Shown piece by piece: positions 27,902 through 37,434 of a DNA stretch of 39,431 nucleotides. The notes under the pieces were generated by a model. It had not been told where the DNA came from. It searched no databases and saw only the letters and a program-made list of their open reading frames with translations. Made by a program: the position numbers and the translations under genes. Source of the DNA: Desulfobacteraceae bacterium RAAP-1 (GTDB taxonomy: Bacteria; Desulfobacterota; Desulfobacteria; Desulfobacterales; Desulfatirhabdiaceae); NCBI GenBank assembly GCA_001443525.1, contig LKPX01000032.1:1-39431 (forward strand), in the 5' to 3' direction. The number at the start of each line of letters is the position of its first letter. Position 1 is the first letter of the stretch.

Positions 27902-30604
27902 TCAGGTCTGCGGCCGCTCATCCAGCATTTTCCGGATTGTCAGGGACAGATCTCTGATAATCAGCGGTTTCATAAAAATTTCCCTGATGCCGATGTCCTG
28001 GGCCGCCTGCACCACGGCCGCATCACTGAAACCGGTACAGAGAATGATGGGAATATCCGGCCGGATACCCATCAGTTGCCTGGACAGCTCCAATCCTGTC
28101 AGGTGAGGCATTGTTTTGTCTGTAATCACCAGATCAAATTTGTCCGGATGGGATTCAAAATCTTTCAGCGCTTCCACGCTGCTGTTCCGGGCAAGCACCT
28201 GATACCCCAGATTCTTCAGAAACTCCTGCACCAGTTCGATAACAATCGTCTCATCATCCACAAGCAGAATAGTCTCATTTCCTTTCACGGCATCCGTATC
28301 AGATTCAGATGCGATCACAGCCTTTTCATTGATACAGGGCAGATATATATGGAAAGCGCTGCCCTTTCCCAACTCGCTGTAAACGGTAATCGCACCCTGA
28401 TGTTTCTTGACAATGCCATGAGCAACGGATAACCCCAGGCCGGTGCCCTCCCCCGGAGCTTTTGTAGTGAAAAACGGATCAAAAATCCGTTGCAGATTCT
28501 CCGGCGCTATTCCGCAGCCCGTATCGCTTACAGAAATTTTAACGTAATGTCCGGGTGATAAATCCGGATGCGGCAGAGATGTTTGAAAATGGACATCATA
28601 TATCCCCACCTCCAAAATGCCGCCTTTTTCACGCATGACATGCACGGCGTTTGTAAAAAGATTCATGATCACCTGATGGATTTGCGTTGGATCGGCTTTC
28701 ACAACGCTGTCACTCTGGATATTCGTTTTGATTTCGACCGTGCTGGGGATAGCGACTTTCACCAGATTCAACGCATCTTTGACAATCAGCATCACCTGCA
28801 CAGGACAGCGTTTCTGTTCGGCTTGGCGGCTGAAAGCCAGGATTTGCTGTACCAACTCTCTCGCACGCTGTCCGGCCCCCTGAATCTGGTGCAAAGACTT
28901 TTCTATTATCCTCACGTTGTTGACATCCAGGGCGGCCAGTTGTGTATAGCCCAGAATTGCCGTCAAAATATTATTAAAATCATGGACAATACCTCCAGCC
29001 AGCGTACCGATGGATTCCATCTTCTGGGATTGATAAAGCTGGTGTTCAAATCTGGCTTTTGCCGCCTCGATCTGACGGCGTTCGGTAATATCCCGAAATG
29101 TGATGACCGCTCCGGATATGACGCCATTTTCAATGATAGGCGCGCACGAATACACGGCCGGGAAGTGGGCGCCATCCTTTCGCCAGAACACTTCATCCCG
29201 TATTCTGCTGGTAACGCCTCGCGTAAGGGTTTCATGGATGGGACATACATCATGGGAATAGGCAGCGCCGTCCGACCGGGAATGGTGAATTTTCTGATGC
29301 AGCCCCTGCCCGATAATATCCACAGGATCAAAGCCTGTCATCACGGCTGCCGATGGATTGATAAAAACGACATTTCCCTGAATATCCAGACCGATAATAC
29401 CTTCTTGGGACGTCTCAAGAATCATCCGGTTTTTATGATCAAGCTGCCGGATCGCTTCCTCCGCCCGCTGACGCTCCATCTCCCGGTTTTGCAGATTGGC
29501 AGCCATGTCATCAACAGCCTCAGCCAGCATTCCGATTTCTCCGCCTTTCATCGGAGATAATCCGGAACGCACTTCAAAATTTCCGGCGCCTACCTGTCGA
29601 GAAAAATCCACCAGGTGCCGGATACGGTTTGTGATGGTCAGGTTGCCGACAAACCACGCCGCGGCCATCGCCAGAACCGTGGCGATCCCCAACAGGAAAA
29701 GGCTGAGATGAAGATGCTGTCTGGCCCTGAAGAAAGCACTTTTTTCCGGAACGCCCACCCGGATATAAAGATAGGGTGGATCACTTTGCTCCAGACGCAG
29801 TTGAATAAAGCCGTAAATACGGCGGATGCCATCCACACCGGTTTCAACGTAAGTCCCTCGACGCGGCGCTCCTGAAACATGCCCCCACACTTTCGTATCC
29901 AGAGGCTTTCCGACAGCTTCGGTATTAACTCCGGTTAATTGGGGAAATCGGCACAGACGGATTCCGTTGCGATCTTCGATACCAACGACAGAACCTTCAG
30001 GAAGATGACTTTCCTGTAAAAATCGTTCATATATATCCAGGTTGCAACCGGTTATCACAACCCCCCTTAACTGACCATCAGGACCGGAAACCGGATATGC
30101 AAAAGTAAACACTGGAACAGCCGTAGATTTGGCTACGACATACTCACCGGCTGTAAATTCCCTGCGCTCCAGCGTTTTCTGGAAATATTTCCTGTCGGCA
30201 ACGCTGAATGGCATCAGGGCGGCGGTGCCGGCAGCAAATGCCCTGCCGTCGGGTAAAGCCGCAACAATCGTGTTTTGAAACGGGGACCGGCGCAGGATAT
30301 CGTTGAACAGATGATTGCAGGCGGGAATATCATAATTCTGGACTTCGGGAAGCTGCGCCAGGGTCATGAGCATCTGTCTGGAACCCGCGGTTACAGACTC
30401 CTGAAAATAGCCCAGATTCTCGACGGTTCGCAGAATGTTTGTTTTGGCTTCCTTAACATCTTCTTTACGCACCTGAAACCCTGCGAAGACAATGATGCCC
30501 AGCGCCGGTAACACTGCCATCAGCACCAGGGTCACCAGACTGGTTCGGATAGACCATGAACCGCCTGTATTATTATGATGTGCATTAGAGAGGTTAATCA
30601 TCAT
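27902..30604 (-). CDS. Hybrid sensor histidine kinase: Cache-HAMP-PAS-HisKA-HATPase-REC
   Basis: This 900-aa membrane kinase has TM1 about 21-44, a periplasmic Cache domain to about 300 ([23 protein letters not shown]), TM2 about 312-332 and HAMP. A PAS domain at about 405-520 includes a DVCPIHETL segment. HisKA has the GGIVHDFNN box (His near 542) and HATPase has DTGCGIAPE and GTGLGL. A C-terminal receiver about 785-898 keeps its Asp in ITDKTMP and a KP pair. ATG 30604 has AAGGAAG upstream; ATG 30601 is an alternative. It is transcribed with, or next to, the chemoreceptor on the same strand, 126 bases apart. The downstream target is unknown. Confidence 0.94.
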   Translation of the reverse strand: MMINLSNAHHNNTGGSWSIRTSLVTLVLMAVLPALGIIVFAGFQVRKEDVKEAKTNILRTVENLGYFQESVTAGSRQMLMTLAQLPEVQNYDIPACNHLFNDILRRSPFQNTIVAALPDGRAFAAGTAALMPFSVADRKYFQKTLERREFTAGEYVVAKSTAVPVFTFAYPVSGPDGQLRGVVITGCNLDIYERFLQESHLPEGSVVGIEDRNGIRLCRFPQLTGVNTEAVGKPLDTKVWGHVSGAPRRGTYVETGVDGIRRIYGFIQLRLEQSDPPYLYIRVGVPEKSAFFRARQHLHLSLFLLGIATVLAMAAAWFVGNLTITNRIRHLVDFSRQVGAGNFEVRSGLSPMKGGEIGMLAEAVDDMAANLQNREMERQRAEEAIRQLDHKNRMILETSQEGIIGLDIQGNVVFINPSAAVMTGFDPVDIIGQGLHQKIHHSRSDGAAYSHDVCPIHETLTRGVTSRIRDEVFWRKDGAHFPAVYSCAPIIENGVISGAVITFRDITERRQIEAAKARFEHQLYQSQKMESIGTLAGGIVHDFNNILTAILGYTQLAALDVNNVRIIEKSLHQIQGAGQRARELVQQILAFSRQAEQKRCPVQVMLIVKDALNLVKVAIPSTVEIKTNIQSDSVVKADPTQIHQVIMNLFTNAVHVMREKGGILEVGIYDVHFQTSLPHPDLSPGHYVKISVSDTGCGIAPENLQRIFDPFFTTKAPGEGTGLGLSVAHGIVKKHQGAITVYSELGKGSAFHIYLPCINEKAVIASESDTDAVKGNETILLVDDETIVIELVQEFLKNLGYQVLARNSSVEALKDFESHPDKFDLVITDKTMPHLTGLELSRQLMGIRPDIPIILCTGFSDAAVVQAAQDIGIREIFMKPLIIRDLSLTIRKMLDERPQT

Positions 30605-30777
30605 GCTCTTCTTCCTTGTTGCAGCAACATTCAGTAACCAGAATGCCGCCTATCAGAATGTCGCTATGATACTACCGGTCACATTGTTGTTCACTGGCAT
30701 TGTCTGCGCATCCTTTGGTTCCTCTCTCAACAGGAAGTACCGAAAGATGCAAAAATCGCAGATTGTGACCTCTCACC

Positions 30778-31221
30778 TTGACTATACAAGGACAGATACA
30801 TAAGCAACTATTGCACCATATCCAAAACAAGAAGGCAATTAAGCATGACTATTCGGGTTTATTGTCAAAATCATTTTTTATCGAAACAACGCCCGTACAT
30901 TATAAGGACCGGCATCTGTCAAAAACTTTTCCAGAATGTAAAATCTTCCAACAATCGAATGCTCTTTACAGCGACACTGCCATGGATATCCTCTGCCAAT
31001 ATTCTCAAAAACCGTGCCCCATCAGACAGAAGACTCAAAATATTTGTCAATATTGTCACAAATTCAGAGGTCAGAATAATCGTATAAGATTGCAATGGGT
31101 TGAATTTACAGCAGCAAAGCACCAGACAATGGAGATGAATGTTTTACCCGAAATTCCCGGCACAAAAGTTGCTTTGATTCTACATTCTCAGAACAACGAA
31201 TATTCAAAATACCCCTTCTGA
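30778..31221 (+). CDS. Uncertain small ORF, possibly a degenerate sensor fragment
   Basis: This 147-codon frame opens only with TTG and has no clear ribosome binding site; the first internal ATG in a conserved-looking part is near 30982. I do not recognise the product. The C-terminal half has several Cys in CQYSQKPC and ICQYC, followed by alternating hydrophobic strands (RIRLQWVEF, KVALILHS), loosely resembling the end of a PAS domain with a Cys-rich loop. The frame stops 15 bases before the next kinase, which would fit cotranscription. The stretch 30605-31236 is AT-richer than its neighbours. It may be a decayed gene or non-coding leader. Confidence 0.28.
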   Translation: MTIQGQIHKQLLHHIQNKKAIKHDYSGLLSKSFFIETTPVHYKDRHLSKTFPECKIFQQSNALYSDTAMDILCQYSQKPCPIRQKTQNICQYCHKFRGQNNRIRLQWVEFTAAKHQTMEMNVLPEIPGTKVALILHSQNNEYSKYPF

Positions 31222-31236
31222 CAGGATGATACCATA

Positions 31237-33198
31237 GTGAAATTCACTGAAAACAATACCCGACTGGCAATTGTGACATCGCTGATAGCCGCTGCAACAG
31301 CGCTGGTTTTCCTGTTGCATGGCTTTACAGAATCAGGCGCAGTCGTAACGCATCTTTTTTATATCCCCATCATTTTATCCACCCTGTGGTGGAGACAACG
31401 GGGACTGATCACGCCGTTACTGCTGGCTGCCATCCTGACGACCAGCCACCATTTTTTTCTTCCAGACAAACCGATTATCAATGACTGCCTCCGCATCGTG
31501 ATATTCATGGGGGTAGGGTTTATTGTCGCCAGATTAAGCACGCGGATTTTCCAGGCTGAAACGGAACTCAAAAATCACCGCGATTACCTGGAAGATATGG
31601 TCACCCAACGAACCGCTCAGTTAACCAAGGCCAATGAACAGTTAACGAATGAAATCCGTACCCGCAAATCCACCGAACAAAATCTTCGCGAAAGCGAAGC
31701 CCGCTACCGCACTCTGGTAGAGACTTCCCGCAATATCGTCATTGCATCGGATTCAAGCGGCAATATACGCTACATGAATCCGGAAGGTCTCCATACAAGC
31801 GGATATTCCGAACATGAAATTTCTGCGATAACCCTTTCCGATGTTTTGATATCGGATCAGTTCGAAGCTATTGTCCATCCTTCAATATCTGACAATCGGA
31901 AAAAAGCGCCCATTCTCCACGAAGCACAATTTTTGACAAAAACCGGAGACATGATCACGGTCGAGGTATCTTCCGCTGCAATTATTACAAATCATAAAAC
32001 GGCTGGCATCATGATTACGGCGCGGGATGTCACTTTCCGAAAACAAATTGAGGATGATCACAAAAAAATTGAAAAACTCGAAGCCATTGGCACGCTTGCC
32101 GGCGGCATTGCCCATGACTTCAACAATATCCTGATGGCCATTATGGGCAATGTGTCCATGGCGAAACTGTGTGTCAGCCCCGAAAACAGAACTTCGCGCC
32201 TGCTGTCGGCCATCGAAGCGGCTGTCAGGCGGGCCGGTGATCTGACACAGCAATTTCTGGTTTTTTCACCCGGCGGAAAGCCGGTCAAGCGCCTTTGCTC
32301 CGTTGCCGGTACGCTTCACGACATCGTGAATGAACTGCCGAAAAGCACTGCAATATCCTGTCTGCTTGAAATTGCAGAAGATATTCAAGATATTGAAATG
32401 GATCCGCAGTTGATCCGTCATGCGATCCACCATATTGTCACCAATGCCAGAGAAGCCATGCCCTCTGGAGGCGTTCTTTCCATCTCGGCGGACAATGTGA
32501 TGATCCAACCCGAACAAACCGCTCCTGATCTGCCGCCCGCCCCCGGACGCTATGTCCGCATTACCGTGAAAGACAATGGTGTGGGAATACCCGAAACATT
32601 GTTGCCCCGGATATTTGATCCCTATGTTTCTACAAAGGAATTGGGTGCACAGAAAGGGACAGGATTAGGACTGACCCTGGCCCACGCCATCATTGAAAAA
32701 CATCGGGGGCATATTCAGATACAATCGCAGCCAGAACATGGAACAACGGTGACTCTTTATCTGCCGGCTTCTCATAAAATACTGACGGCGGAGCTGCCTT
32801 CGGAAAATCAGAACACTTCTGAAAAAAAACGGATACTGCTCATGGATGATGAGGTGATGATACGTGAAATTACCGGAGAAATGCTGCAGCATCTGGGATA
32901 TGATGTCGTATCCGCCGAAAACGGTGAACAAGCCATTGAGCGGTTTGAAAAGGCGATGAACGCCGGCGAACCATTTGATGCCGCTCTTCTGGACATCCAT
33001 ATCCCCGGAGGCGCCGGCGGCATCGAAACACTCCAGCAGTTGAAGGCCATGGACAAAGATGTAAAAGCCATCGCATCCAGTGGTTATTCTGTGGATTCCG
33101 TCTTAACGGATTATCAATCTCACGGGTTTTCAGGATGTCTTGCCAAACCCTACAGACTGGAAGAGCTGCAACATGCTCTGCAGTTGGTGATTAACTGA
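31237..33198 (+). CDS. Hybrid sensor histidine kinase: multi-TM sensor-PAS-HisKA-HATPase-REC
   Basis: The 653-aa protein begins with about four hydrophobic helices (about 9-105) with very short loops, an integral-membrane sensor. A coiled coil and PAS domain (about 155-275) follow. HisKA has His293 in GGIAHDFNN, HATPase has DNGVGIPE and GTGLGLTL, and the C-terminal receiver (about 530-650) has Asp586 in LLDIHIP. It starts at GTG 31237 with AGGAT nine bases upstream. It is the first clear gene of the + strand kinase run, 11 bases before the next. It may phosphorylate its own receiver, an Hpt protein elsewhere, or the activator two genes down. Confidence 0.93.
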   Translation: MKFTENNTRLAIVTSLIAAATALVFLLHGFTESGAVVTHLFYIPIILSTLWWRQRGLITPLLLAAILTTSHHFFLPDKPIINDCLRIVIFMGVGFIVARLSTRIFQAETELKNHRDYLEDMVTQRTAQLTKANEQLTNEIRTRKSTEQNLRESEARYRTLVETSRNIVIASDSSGNIRYMNPEGLHTSGYSEHEISAITLSDVLISDQFEAIVHPSISDNRKKAPILHEAQFLTKTGDMITVEVSSAAIITNHKTAGIMITARDVTFRKQIEDDHKKIEKLEAIGTLAGGIAHDFNNILMAIMGNVSMAKLCVSPENRTSRLLSAIEAAVRRAGDLTQQFLVFSPGGKPVKRLCSVAGTLHDIVNELPKSTAISCLLEIAEDIQDIEMDPQLIRHAIHHIVTNAREAMPSGGVLSISADNVMIQPEQTAPDLPPAPGRYVRITVKDNGVGIPETLLPRIFDPYVSTKELGAQKGTGLGLTLAHAIIEKHRGHIQIQSQPEHGTTVTLYLPASHKILTAELPSENQNTSEKKRILLMDDEVMIREITGEMLQHLGYDVVSAENGEQAIERFEKAMNAGEPFDAALLDIHIPGGAGGIETLQQLKAMDKDVKAIASSGYSVDSVLTDYQSHGFSGCLAKPYRLEELQHALQLVIN

Positions 33199-33209
33199 AC
33201 CGGCTGCCA

Positions 33210-35075
33210 ATGAAGAAAAATACGAAGTCATGCATCATGGGGTTCATCACAATGATACTGCTGACAATACTGTTGTGGTGGCTGAAACAGATAGAAGCCC
33301 CTGTTCTGTTCAAAGTGACAGCCACTGCTGTCTGTCTGAGTACAACCCTGTTCTGGACCATATTTTTTTTCTTAATGTATCACCGCAAAGACCAATTCTG
33401 TCTGACAGCGCTGGGAAAAGCAGTCAATGACCATACCGCGTTGATGAGCCAGGTTAATGACGTGCTGGACATCAGAATCAGAAATCTCCGCCAGGCCGAG
33501 AAAAACATTAAAGAAGCCCGAAATGGTCTTGAACTGCGTGTAAAAGAACGCTCGCTTGAACTGGAACTGGCCAATTATCTTTTGATGAAGGAAATTACCA
33601 TTCGCTCTGAAACCGAGCATTCGTTGTTTGAAAGTAATGCCAAATACAGAACACTCGTTGAAATTGCTCCCTTTGGCATCGTCGTAATAACATCAAGGTG
33701 GGAAATTGATTATCTCAATCCGAAATTCACTGAAATATTTGGATACACCATCAATGATATCCGAGATTTGTATGCATGGTTCATACTGGCTTTTCCAGAC
33801 GAATGTTATCGAAATCAGGTGATTCAGATGTGGGAAAAAAGCTGTCATGATGGAAATACATTTTCGAACGTGGTTACCGCCGTATGCAGAGATGAAAAGA
33901 CTCGAAGCATCTGCTTCAAATCGGTGCATCTGCTGGATGGCAAACACTTCCTCACCTGCGAGGATATCACCCAACAGGCAGAAGCTGAACGGGCCTTAAT
34001 GGAAAGCCGGACCAAATATCAAAACCTGTTTAACAACGCCCTGGTAGGGCTGTACTGTTCCCGGGTTTCAGATGGAAAAATTCTGGAATGCAACCGTCAG
34101 ATGGCGTTTCTTTTCGGATATGAAAGTCCGCAGGTGTTTAAAGACTCCTTTGTTGTTTCAGAGCACTATGTGGATATTGAAGCGCTCAAAAAATTTCTCT
34201 CACAATTAAACAGCAATGGGCAGGTGGAGAATTTTGAAGCCAGATTTACAATTCGGGATGGCGCCATACGATGGTTTTCCTATTCTGGCAAAATATTTCC
34301 CGAAACAGGAACGATCGAAGGCGTCGCCATTGATATCAGCGAAAAAAAGCAGGCGGAAGAACAGCTCGTGCGGGCGGATCGTCTGTCTTCGCTGGCCCAG
34401 CTTTCCGCCGGCATTGCTCATGAAATTCGAAACCCCCTTTCCAGTATCAGCCTGTTCACGGACATCCTCTGTGATCCGGAAAAATCCGACAGAACTGGCC
34501 AGGAGCTGGAAATACTGGGTGAAATCAAGAACTGCACCCACCGGATTTCTGAAATCATCAAAAGGGTACTGAGTTTTGCCAGACCCTCCCTTGAGGAAAA
34601 GAGCGTCACGAATATCAACCAGGTGATTAGAGATACGCTGTTATTATGGGATTTAATCGCCAATAAATCCAAAGTTCGACTGAATCTTCATCTTCAGGAA
34701 AATCTCCCGCCGATGTTTGGCGATGTGCTGCAACTTCAGCAGGTGGTTCACAACCTGGTGATCAATGCACTGGATGCCATGGAAAATGGCGGTGTACTAA
34801 CCATTTCCACGGCTGCCGGGATTTCGTCTTTATTAAATCATAAGCCGGTATTGCTCATTACGATTTCAGATACGGGCATCGGTATTCGCCCGGAAGATAC
34901 GGAAAACATCTTTAACCCGTTCTTCACCACCAAGCCAACCGGAACCGGATTAGGACTTGCCATTGCCTATAAAATTATTGAAGCCCACGGCGGGCTGATT
35001 TCACTGAAAAGCACATCTGAAAATGGCTCTGCATTTGTCATTGAATTCCCAGTTTTTCAAGAGGCTGAACGTTGA
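33210..35075 (+). CDS. Sensor histidine kinase with two PAS domains (NtrB-like)
   Basis: This 621-aa kinase has two TM helices near the N-terminus (about 10-25 and 33-55) and almost no periplasmic part, then a coiled coil and two PAS domains (about 145-260 and 270-385). HisKA has His404 in GIAHEIRNPL, and HATPase has DTGIGIRPE and TGTGLGLAIA. No receiver is attached. The stop overlaps the TTG start of the NtrC-type regulator (TTGA), so the two form a coupled kinase/regulator pair. This is the best-supported cognate pairing in the window. The binding site before ATG 33210 is weak. The signal is unknown but is probably sensed in the membrane or cytoplasm. Confidence 0.93.
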   Translation: MKKNTKSCIMGFITMILLTILLWWLKQIEAPVLFKVTATAVCLSTTLFWTIFFFLMYHRKDQFCLTALGKAVNDHTALMSQVNDVLDIRIRNLRQAEKNIKEARNGLELRVKERSLELELANYLLMKEITIRSETEHSLFESNAKYRTLVEIAPFGIVVITSRWEIDYLNPKFTEIFGYTINDIRDLYAWFILAFPDECYRNQVIQMWEKSCHDGNTFSNVVTAVCRDEKTRSICFKSVHLLDGKHFLTCEDITQQAEAERALMESRTKYQNLFNNALVGLYCSRVSDGKILECNRQMAFLFGYESPQVFKDSFVVSEHYVDIEALKKFLSQLNSNGQVENFEARFTIRDGAIRWFSYSGKIFPETGTIEGVAIDISEKKQAEEQLVRADRLSSLAQLSAGIAHEIRNPLSSISLFTDILCDPEKSDRTGQELEILGEIKNCTHRISEIIKRVLSFARPSLEEKSVTNINQVIRDTLLLWDLIANKSKVRLNLHLQENLPPMFGDVLQLQQVVHNLVINALDAMENGGVLTISTAAGISSLLNHKPVLLITISDTGIGIRPEDTENIFNPFFTTKPTGTGLGLAIAYKIIEAHGGLISLKSTSENGSAFVIEFPVFQEAER

Positions 35076-36424
35076 AACGATCTGTTCTGATTGTAGATGA
35101 TGATTCGAGTGTCCGGATGGCGCTTCGCATGGCGCTTGAAAGCAGATATCAAACCCATACGGCAAAATGCGGCGGCGAAGCCCTGAAACAGGCTGAAGCA
35201 ATTGCGCCGGAGATGATTCTTCTGGACATCGGCCTTCCGGATATGGATGGGCTTGAAGTGCTACGCCAGATTAAAATACTGTTTCCGCAGATGATCGTCA
35301 TTATGATAACCGCCGTCGAGCAGGTAAAAACCATTGTTGAAACCATGCGACTGGGCGCTTATGATTATCTGGTCAAACCAGTAGATACTCAGGATCTGTA
35401 CATCACCCTTCACAACGCCTTTGAAAACAAGAAGCTGCAGGATCAGATACGGATTATTCAAAAACCCGATATGGACCAGTATCATTTGGACATTCTGGGA
35501 AAAAGTCCTAAAATCATGACCGCCCTTCAAATCGCCCGGAAGGTTTCCGCCAATCCGGACATCCCGGTATTGATTACCGGCGAAAGCGGATCCGGGAAAG
35601 GGGTCATGGCCAAAGCCATTCATTACAGCGGCAGCGAAAAACCAGGGCCTTTTGTTGCAGTCAACTGCGGCGCCATCGCCAAAGATCTGATGGAAAGTGA
35701 GTTGTTCGGCTACGAACGAGGAGCTTTTACCGGTGCAGCGGCAGAAGGGAAAAAGGGATATTTCGAGACCGCATCCGGAGGAACACTTTTGCTGGATGAA
35801 ATTGATGTGATGCCTCTTTCCGCCCAGGCCAAACTTCTGGGAGTACTGGAAGAACGCACATTTTACCGGGTTGGCGGCGTCCGGAAAATAGACGTTTCCA
35901 CCAGAATCATTTCAGCGACCAACATCGATCTGGAAAAAGCCGTAAATCAGGAGCTGTTTCGAAAAGATCTGTATTACCGCCTCAATGTGGTTCGAATCGA
36001 CATTCCTCCGCTTCGAGAACGCGGGGAAGACATCCTCTGCTTTACCCACAAGTTCATGGCGGATTTCAACGGTAAATTCGGAAAGCATTTCACTTCCATC
36101 TCTTCTGAAGCCAGAAACGCAGTGCTTGCATATCCCTGGCCGGGAAATATCCGTGAACTCCGAAATGTTATCGAACGCATCATTCTTCTGGAAGAAGGGG
36201 ATACCCTTCAGGCGGAATATCTTCCCTTTGTTGTTGAACCGGTTGAATCAGAAGACTCCTCGACCCAATCCACAGACAGCATTGACTATATTGAAGCCAG
36301 CAGGTCATTGATTCAGGAAGCGCTCAAACGCACCCGCGGCAACGTTCTGGGCGCCTCCCGCCTGCTGAACCTTCCGGCGCACAAGCTGCGCTACCGCATC
36401 AAAAAACTCGGGATTACCCTATAG
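35072..36424 (+). CDS. NtrC-family sigma-54-dependent response regulator
   Basis: This 450-aa enhancer-binding protein activates RNA polymerase holding sigma-54. The receiver (about 3-115) has Asp52 (LLDIGLPDMDG) and Lys in VKPVD. The AAA+ domain has Walker A GESGSGKG at about 170-177, the sigma-54 contact loop GAFTGA at 217-222, and Walker B LLLDEID. A Fis-type helix-turn-helix is at about 412-448 (TRGNVLGASRLLNLPAHKLRYRIKKLGI region). It starts at TTG 35072, overlapping the kinase stop. The loop motif is intact, so activation of sigma-54 promoters is expected. I saw no convincing -24/-12 site in this window, so its targets probably lie elsewhere. Confidence 0.95.
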   Translation: MKRSVLIVDDDSSVRMALRMALESRYQTHTAKCGGEALKQAEAIAPEMILLDIGLPDMDGLEVLRQIKILFPQMIVIMITAVEQVKTIVETMRLGAYDYLVKPVDTQDLYITLHNAFENKKLQDQIRIIQKPDMDQYHLDILGKSPKIMTALQIARKVSANPDIPVLITGESGSGKGVMAKAIHYSGSEKPGPFVAVNCGAIAKDLMESELFGYERGAFTGAAAEGKKGYFETASGGTLLLDEIDVMPLSAQAKLLGVLEERTFYRVGGVRKIDVSTRIISATNIDLEKAVNQELFRKDLYYRLNVVRIDIPPLRERGEDILCFTHKFMADFNGKFGKHFTSISSEARNAVLAYPWPGNIRELRNVIERIILLEEGDTLQAEYLPFVVEPVESEDSSTQSTDSIDYIEASRSLIQEALKRTRGNVLGASRLLNLPAHKLRYRIKKLGITL

Positions 36425-36437
36425 CGTCAGCGACGCT
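36423..36437 (+). terminator. Short hairpin at the end of the sigma-54 activator gene
   Basis: AGCGTC-AGC-GACGCT forms a 6-bp stem that begins in the stop codon. The following sequence is only mildly T-rich, so this is a weak terminator candidate. Confidence 0.3.
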
Positions 36438-36626
36438 CTTCACACTATTCTGATCTTCCCGGATTACCTTTTGATACTATTCTCAACATCACTCCTGATA
36501 GCGTGCAAGTGTTGATGCGTCCCTTCCATCACTTATCTTTCTAACATATTTATTTTAAACAATATTTATATCAGAGTTTCTGTTTTTATATCTTCCGGCA
36601 TAATCTGTGCATTTGACAACACAACA

Positions 36627-36639
36627 TGATGAGTCATCA
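36627..36639. promoter_or_regulatory. 13-base palindrome upstream of the small kinase gene
   Basis: TGATGAGTCATCA is a perfect palindrome around a central G, about 42 bases before the start at 36681. TTGACA (36613-36618) lies just upstream but has no good -10 partner. It is an operator candidate only. The rest of the 256-base gap is AT-rich and shows nothing else. Confidence 0.3.
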
Positions 36640-36680
36640 CCCAATGTTGCAATATACAACTTTTAACAGGACATAAATAA

Positions 36681-37388
36681 ATGAAACCCATTCCATTGAA
36701 AGATGTAGACACATTGGATCCCATTTCTGAAATTGTGACCATGCTCGCGCATCAGATAAACAGCCCGCTTTCCTGTATTATAGCCAGCGCTGAGCTGTCA
36801 ACCTGTCATGCTGATGATGAAACCGCCATCAAAAAGCATTGTGCCAATATTCTTAAATGCGCAGACATGATTCGTGATCTGAATCGCAAGATTCTAAAAA
36901 TCGGGAAATGCTGTCATTTCCGGACAGAAATGGTTGATCTGACCACTCTGCTGGATAACTGCCTGGATACATTCAAAGACATGTACGAAGCAGGTCATAT
37001 CACCGTTAAAAGAACATATGATTTTCGTCCGATGCCGATTCGGTGTAACCCCTTTGGCCTTGAGCAGGTTTTCAACAATCTGATTCTTAATGCGCTGGAT
37101 GCAATGAACACCGTGACGGACAGGCGATTATTCATCACGGCAACATGTGATCCTGCTGCCGGAACGGCTTCCGTATGGATTCGAGATACCGGAACAGGAA
37201 TATCCGACAGCGTTCTTTCCCGAATTTTTCTGCCGGATTTTACCACCAAAAAAAATGGAAATGGTCTTGGCCTGGCCATCTGCAAGTACATTGTCGAAAA
37301 GCATCAAGGAAATATCGAAGCTGTCAGCAGCGAAGGAAACGGAGCTTCTTTCGGCGTTCACCTTCCGATGAAAGTGCTTTCTTCATAA
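36681..37388 (+). CDS. Minimal sensor-less histidine kinase
   Basis: This 235-aa protein is little more than a transmitter: HisKA with His24 in [10 protein letters not shown], then HATPase with the N-box [20 protein letters not shown] and GNGLGLAI. It has no TM helix, PAS, GAF or receiver, so it is soluble and has no visible input domain. ATG 36681 has CAGGAC upstream. It ends 46 bases before the chemoreceptor start, so the pair could be an operon in which receptor and kinase interact. It does not resemble CheA, which has Hpt and CheW-like domains. Its partner could equally be the upstream sigma-54 activator. Confidence 0.9.
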   Translation: MKPIPLKDVDTLDPISEIVTMLAHQINSPLSCIIASAELSTCHADDETAIKKHCANILKCADMIRDLNRKILKIGKCCHFRTEMVDLTTLLDNCLDTFKDMYEAGHITVKRTYDFRPMPIRCNPFGLEQVFNNLILNALDAMNTVTDRRLFITATCDPAAGTASVWIRDTGTGISDSVLSRIFLPDFTTKKNGNGLGLAICKYIVEKHQGNIEAVSSEGNGASFGVHLPMKVLSS

Positions 37389-37434
37389 CGGCTTGAATTC
37401 ACGCATAACCATTCAACCCAGGAGATACGGAACC

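Noticed and set aside
30603-30803. 66-codon hydrophobic + strand frame
   Set aside because: It begins within the start region of the opposite kinase, has no ribosome binding site, and its reading overlaps the likely promoter of that gene.
36425-36680. Sigma-54 (-24/-12) promoter target of the adjacent activator
   Set aside because: No GG-N10-GC element with a TGGCAC/TTGC-like context was found in this gap or in the 46-base gap before the chemoreceptor.
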